16,040 nucleotides of DNA from an uncultured Oscillospiraceae bacterium. Lineage in GTDB: Bacteria > Bacillota > Clostridia > Oscillospirales > Oscillospiraceae. The stretch spans positions 1 through 16,040 of the forward strand of contig CAKUND010000029.1 in the NCBI GenBank assembly GCA_934668295.1, read 5' to 3'. The translations under genes and the position numbers were made by a program. Shown in pieces: positions 13,009 to 16,040 of this stretch. How positions within the stretch are numbered: position 1 is the stretch's first letter; every line of letters begins with the position of its first letter. The notes beneath the pieces are model-generated. The model worked only from the letters and a program-made list of their open reading frames with translations. It made no database searches and was not told the DNA's origin.

Positions 13009-14451
13009 ATGGCGCATTGGGGCATGGAGGACGTGCAGGCGTACTTTCAGGACACAGCGGATCTCAACACCCGGCAGATCACGGTCGGCGGACAGAGGCT
13101 GGGACTGCTGTTTCTGGATGGTCTGACTTCGGGCGGGGATATTGCCGAGCAGGTCTTAAAGCCGCTGATGGAAACGGTCACAGCGGGGAGCATGCGGGAG
13201 GTTTTGACGCAGGCGGAGCAGGCGAAGGTCTACTGCGCCGTCGCCGAGCGCACGCAAAGTCCCGCGCAGACGGCGGACAAGCTGCTGCACGGCTACTGTG
13301 CCGTGATTTTTCCCGGGACAGACGCGGCGCTCTGCTTTGAGACAAAAACGAGCGTCCGGCGCGGCCCATCCGCGCCGGAGTCGGAAAACACCGTCAAGGG
13401 CGCGAAGGACGCGTTCACCGAGACGATGCGTATCAACACAAGCCTCCTGCGCCGCCATCTGCGCACGGCGCAGCTGCGTTTTTCGCAGAAGACCGTCGGC
13501 CTGCGCACGAAAACTGCCGTCACGGTCTGCTATCTCGCCGACCTGACCGCGCCGGAGCTTGTCCGGCGCATGGAAAAACGGCTGGAGAATATCGACATCG
13601 ACGGCATGCTCACGCCCGCAAGCGTCGAGGAATACGTGACCGGCTCGCGCCGGACGGCCTTTCCGCTCTTGCAATACACCGAGCGCCCTGATACCTTCTG
13701 TCAGGGCCTTCTGAACGGGCAGGTTGGTCTGCTCGTCGACGGGCTGCCGCTGGGGTATCTGGCGCCGGTCGACCTCGGTATTCTCATGAAATCGACGGAG
13801 GACCGTGCGGTCGACTATCTTTCGGCGTCATGCCTGCGCGTGCTGCGGTATCTGGCGCTGCTGGCGGCGCTGCTGCTGCCGGGACTGTATGTCGCCATGG
13901 CGACGTACCATCAGGAGATGATCCCGACAAAGCTGCTGCTGGCGATCATCGAATCGAAGCGCGAGGTGCCGTTCGACACGGTCTTCGAGGTGATCGGCCT
14001 GCTTGCTGCGTTTGAGCTGCTGCAGGAGGCGGGGCTTCATCTGCCGCAGGCCATCGGCACGGCGGTCTCTATCATCGGCGGTCTCGTCGTGGGTACGACG
14101 GCGGTCGATGCGCGGCTCGTCTCGCCCGCCGCGCTGATCGTCACGGCCTCCGCCGGGATCTGCGGCTTTACGCTTCCGAGCCGGGATCTGTCCGACGCGG
14201 TGCGCATCTGGCGCTTTGCATTGGCAATTTTGGCGGGAGCGGGAGGCCTGTTCGCCCTGACGGCGGGCGGCATTCTGCTGCTGATCCATCTGTCGGGGCT
14301 GACAAGTCTGGATGTGTCCTATCTGGCGCCGTTTTCCGACGCACGGGCAAAGCGCGCTGTTCTGCGTCCGCTTCTGGCGCGGCAGAAATGGCGCGATGCG
14401 GCGCTGCATCCGCAGGATCTGAAAAATCAGGGGGACGAGCATGCTCAATAA
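13009..14451 (+). CDS. Spore germination protein, GerA (A subunit) family
   Basis: This is the large membrane subunit of a Ger-type germinant receptor in the spore inner membrane. The 480 residues match the family. A soluble N-terminal part covers about 1-275, with the family's GAKDAFTETMRINTSLLRRH (131-150) and AFPLLQYTERPD (217-228). Membrane helices lie about 276-430 and contain the typical ESKREVPF (315-322). ATG at 13009 has GGGAGG seven bases upstream; longer in-frame starts lack a good ribosome binding site. The next gene overlaps by 11 bp, so the three genes form one operon. The promoter could not be fixed; sigmaG control is expected from family knowledge, not seen. The germinant is unknown. 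Confidence 0.93.
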   Translation: MAHWGMEDVQAYFQDTADLNTRQITVGGQRLGLLFLDGLTSGGDIAEQVLKPLMETVTAGSMREVLTQAEQAKVYCAVAERTQSPAQTADKLLHGYCAVIFPGTDAALCFETKTSVRRGPSAPESENTVKGAKDAFTETMRINTSLLRRHLRTAQLRFSQKTVGLRTKTAVTVCYLADLTAPELVRRMEKRLENIDIDGMLTPASVEEYVTGSRRTAFPLLQYTERPDTFCQGLLNGQVGLLVDGLPLGYLAPVDLGILMKSTEDRAVDYLSASCLRVLRYLALLAALLLPGLYVAMATYHQEMIPTKLLLAIIESKREVPFDTVFEVIGLLAAFELLQEAGLHLPQAIGTAVSIIGGLVVGTTAVDARLVSPAALIVTASAGICGFTLPSRDLSDAVRIWRFALAILAGAGGLFALTAGGILLLIHLSGLTSLDVSYLAPFSDARAKRAVLRPLLARQKWRDAALHPQDLKNQGDEHAQ

Positions 14452-14938
14452 AATCAGTATCGCACTGCTGGCGGCCGCGTCGGTGATCAGTCTGTGCATG
14501 CTGCCGCGCACCGGGACGGACGCGGCGAAGCTTCTTCCCGCGCAGGTGCTTGTGATCGCGCAGGAGGAAGGGCAGATCACCGTGGAAAGCGACAACGGCG
14601 TGTCCGGCTCCGGCGCGACGCTGCCGGATGCGCTTGCGTCCATGCGGGAGAACGCTGAAGGAACGCTCTTTCTCGACACGGCGGAGCACATCGTGCTTCT
14701 GCAGAGCGCACAGGCACTTCTGCCCGCTGCGGCCCGGCAGCGGCAGTTCCGCCCGGCGGCAAAGCTGTATCTGGCGGATATGGATGTGCTGGCGGCAGAG
14801 GACTGTGTGGACTTTTTACAGGCGCATCCGGGCAGCGTGACGCTTGCGGACGCGCACGCCGCGCTTCTGCGCGGCGAAGCACTCAGCCCGGCGATTTTGC
14901 TGCCGGGAGAAAACGGAGGGATCATTCTTGCAGGATAA
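14441..14938 (+). CDS. Reduced GerC-like germination subunit
   Basis: The product is 165 residues, less than half the usual length of Ger(x)C lipoproteins. An N-terminal hydrophobic segment (about 4-22) is followed by a part resembling GerC domain 1: VLVIAQEEGQITVES, then GSGATLPDALASMRENAEGTL and an LFLDTAEHIVLL strand. The C-terminal domains are absent. The lipobox is poor: ISLC has Leu before Cys19 where a small residue is expected, so lipid attachment is doubtful. ATG at 14441 lies inside the end of the gerA-like gene with AGGGGG upstream; the downstream gene overlaps by 11 bp. The reading frame is intact and coupled to both neighbours, so it looks like a shortened functional subunit rather than a decayed one. 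The family call leans on context. Confidence 0.6.
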   Translation: MLNKISIALLAAASVISLCMLPRTGTDAAKLLPAQVLVIAQEEGQITVESDNGVSGSGATLPDALASMRENAEGTLFLDTAEHIVLLQSAQALLPAAARQRQFRPAAKLYLADMDVLAAEDCVDFLQAHPGSVTLADAHAALLRGEALSPAILLPGENGGIILAG

Positions 14939-15917
14939 GCTGACGCCGCGTCAGATGCGCGCGTGGAGCCTGTGCGCGCTGAGCGTGCCGGCGGCAATGG
15001 CGCTGCCGGGCTGCGGCTGGCTCTGGGTGCTGGGCGGGAGTGTGCTTGCCTGTGCGTTCACTGTCTGCCAGCAGGCGATGCAGCGGCGCTCCGGCCTCTG
15101 CATGCGGCAGGCGCTTGTCTGTGCGTTCGGAGCGGGCGGTGGACGGATCCTGGCGGCGGCGGAGCTATTGTGGCTGCTGTTTGCCGCCTCCGGCGCGGCA
15201 GCGGCCAGTCAGATCGCGTTCGAGGACGATCTCGGCCCATTCCTGCCCGCGATCCCGCTGCTGCTGGCGGCGCTGGCTGGGCAAAAGGGGAGATTGGCCG
15301 CCGGCCGTGTCTGCGGCGTGCTGGCCCTGTGTCTTGCAGGGCTGTATGCGATCATCGCTGCCGCATCCCTGCGGCACGTGCAGGCAGCCTGGTGCCGCCC
15401 GCAGGGGGTCCCGGCGGACGCAGCGCTGGCGTTCGGACTGTGTCTGGCGCCTGCAGGCACAGCGTTTGCTGCAGCGGAGGAGGAAATGCCGCGCGTTTTG
15501 CCCGGCACAGCGGCAGCGTCCGGGCTCCTGCCGGCGATCCCGGCATTCCTGACGGCCGCATGCCTGTCGCCGGAGCTGGCGCGGGAAGAACCGCTGCCGT
15601 TTCTCACGCTGACAAAAAGTCTTTCCGTGCTGTCGGTCATGCAGCGATTTGAGCTGCTGCTGTCGGTCGCGCAGCTGCTGGGACTGTTTGCTCTTTTGGC
15701 AATGCTGGTGTGCGCGGCGGGCAGCATGACAGATTTGATGACGCAAAAACGGTCCGCCGGGCGGCCAGGCGGTGTGTTCTGCCTGCTGACATTCGTCGGC
15801 AGCTTTCTTGCGTACCGGCTTCCGCTATGGATCTGGGCTGTCGGAGCGGCTATATTTTGGGGCGTCGTGCCGATATTAACACAAGTGATAGTAAATATAA
15901 AAAAGACTGAAAAATAA
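14928..15917 (+). CDS. Spore germination protein, GerB (permease-like B subunit) family
   Basis: GerB proteins belong to the APC transporter superfamily and bind or sense the germinant in the spore inner membrane. The product is 329 residues, somewhat below the usual 360 or so, and is almost wholly hydrophobic with about nine to ten predicted helices. LTPRQMRAWSL at the start and PFLTLTKSLSVLSVMQRFELLLSVAQ in the C-terminal third are family-like. The start is TTG at 14928, eight bases after GGAGG (14915-14919), overlapping the C-like gene by 11 bp; a longer frame from 14844 has no such support. No intrinsic terminator is visible before the promoter at 15930. Confidence 0.82.
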   Translation: MQDKLTPRQMRAWSLCALSVPAAMALPGCGWLWVLGGSVLACAFTVCQQAMQRRSGLCMRQALVCAFGAGGGRILAAAELLWLLFAASGAAAASQIAFEDDLGPFLPAIPLLLAALAGQKGRLAAGRVCGVLALCLAGLYAIIAAASLRHVQAAWCRPQGVPADAALAFGLCLAPAGTAFAAAEEEMPRVLPGTAAASGLLPAIPAFLTAACLSPELAREEPLPFLTLTKSLSVLSVMQRFELLLSVAQLLGLFALLAMLVCAAGSMTDLMTQKRSAGRPGGVFCLLTFVGSFLAYRLPLWIWAVGAAIFWGVVPILTQVIVNIKKTEK

Positions 15918-15929
15918 TGAAAAAAAGGG

Positions 15930-15958
15930 TTGACAAACGGGTTTTCCAATGGTATCAT
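15930..15958 (+). promoter_or_regulatory. Strong sigmaA promoter, probably of a stable RNA operon
   Basis: TTGACA (15930-15935), a 17-nt spacer and TATCAT (15953-15958). The 80 bp that follow have no ORF and end in an A-rich stretch with a second -35 box. Tandem strong promoters of this kind commonly precede rRNA operons in Clostridia; the operon itself would be outside the window. Confidence 0.7.
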
Positions 15959-16032
15959 AGCCGAGCGTTCTGAAGGGCGCGGCAAATTGGACGGTTGTTA
16001 AGAAAAAAGATCGGGAAGATCGAAAAAAGTTC

Positions 16033-16038
16033 TTGACA
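16033..16038 (+). promoter_or_regulatory. -35 box of a second promoter cut by the window edge
   Basis: A perfect TTGACA preceded by AAAAAAGTTC, an A-rich upstream context typical of rRNA P2 promoters. The -10 box would lie about 16 bp beyond the right edge, so this is a partial feature. Confidence 0.45.
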
Positions 16039-16040
16039 AG

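Noticed and set aside
13828..14997. 389-codon minus-strand frame
   Set aside because: It is antisense to the germination operon and rich in serine/arginine/alanine without domain features.

Overview
The window looks like chromosomal DNA from a GC-rich, spore-forming member of the Clostridia, most likely Oscillospiraceae-like. This rests on strong AGGAGG-type ribosome binding sites, classical TTGACA/TATAAT promoters, frequent TTG/GTG starts, a spore germination operon and clostridial protein families. The species cannot be named from the sequence.

Layout. (1) Positions 1-498 hold no large gene. They contain two copies of a compact minus-strand unit: a near-identical promoter, a roughly 70-nt structured leader that hides the ribosome binding site in a hairpin, and a tiny ORF starting MP[IV]T. 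The complete copy encodes 27 residues; the other runs off the left edge. A strong plus-strand promoter between the copies points towards the 3' end of the complete small gene, the geometry of a type I toxin-antitoxin locus. (2) 499-1914 (minus) is a membrane protein carrying an E2/CAT-like acyltransferase domain. (3) 2059-3742 (plus) is an ECF sigma factor overlapping its probable membrane anti-sigma factor. (4) 3850-5217 (plus) is dihydrolipoyl dehydrogenase, closed by a good terminator. (5) 5351-7939 (plus) is a TetM/EF-G-like translational GTPase fused to a C-terminal YacP/Rae1-type NYN ribonuclease domain. (6) 12716-8030 (minus) is a tight four-gene run: FemAB-family peptidyltransferase, alanine racemase, MnmE and a NifS-like cysteine desulfurase. 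(7) 13009-15917 (plus) is a spore germination operon in the order A subunit, reduced C-like subunit, B subunit, with overlapping genes. (8) After 15918 there are promoter elements resembling the start of a stable RNA operon that lies outside the window.

How the genes fit together. The minus-strand operon joins cell-wall building (FemAB, D-alanine supply) with wobble-uridine tRNA modification (MnmE, and sulfur mobilisation by the desulfurase). The GTPase-nuclease fusion suggests a ribosome-directed RNase delivered or gated by an EF-G-like body. The sigma/anti-sigma pair lies divergent from the acyltransferase-domain membrane protein and may control it. The two observations most worth following are the tandem small-ORF/antisense locus at the left end and the GTPase-NYN fusion.
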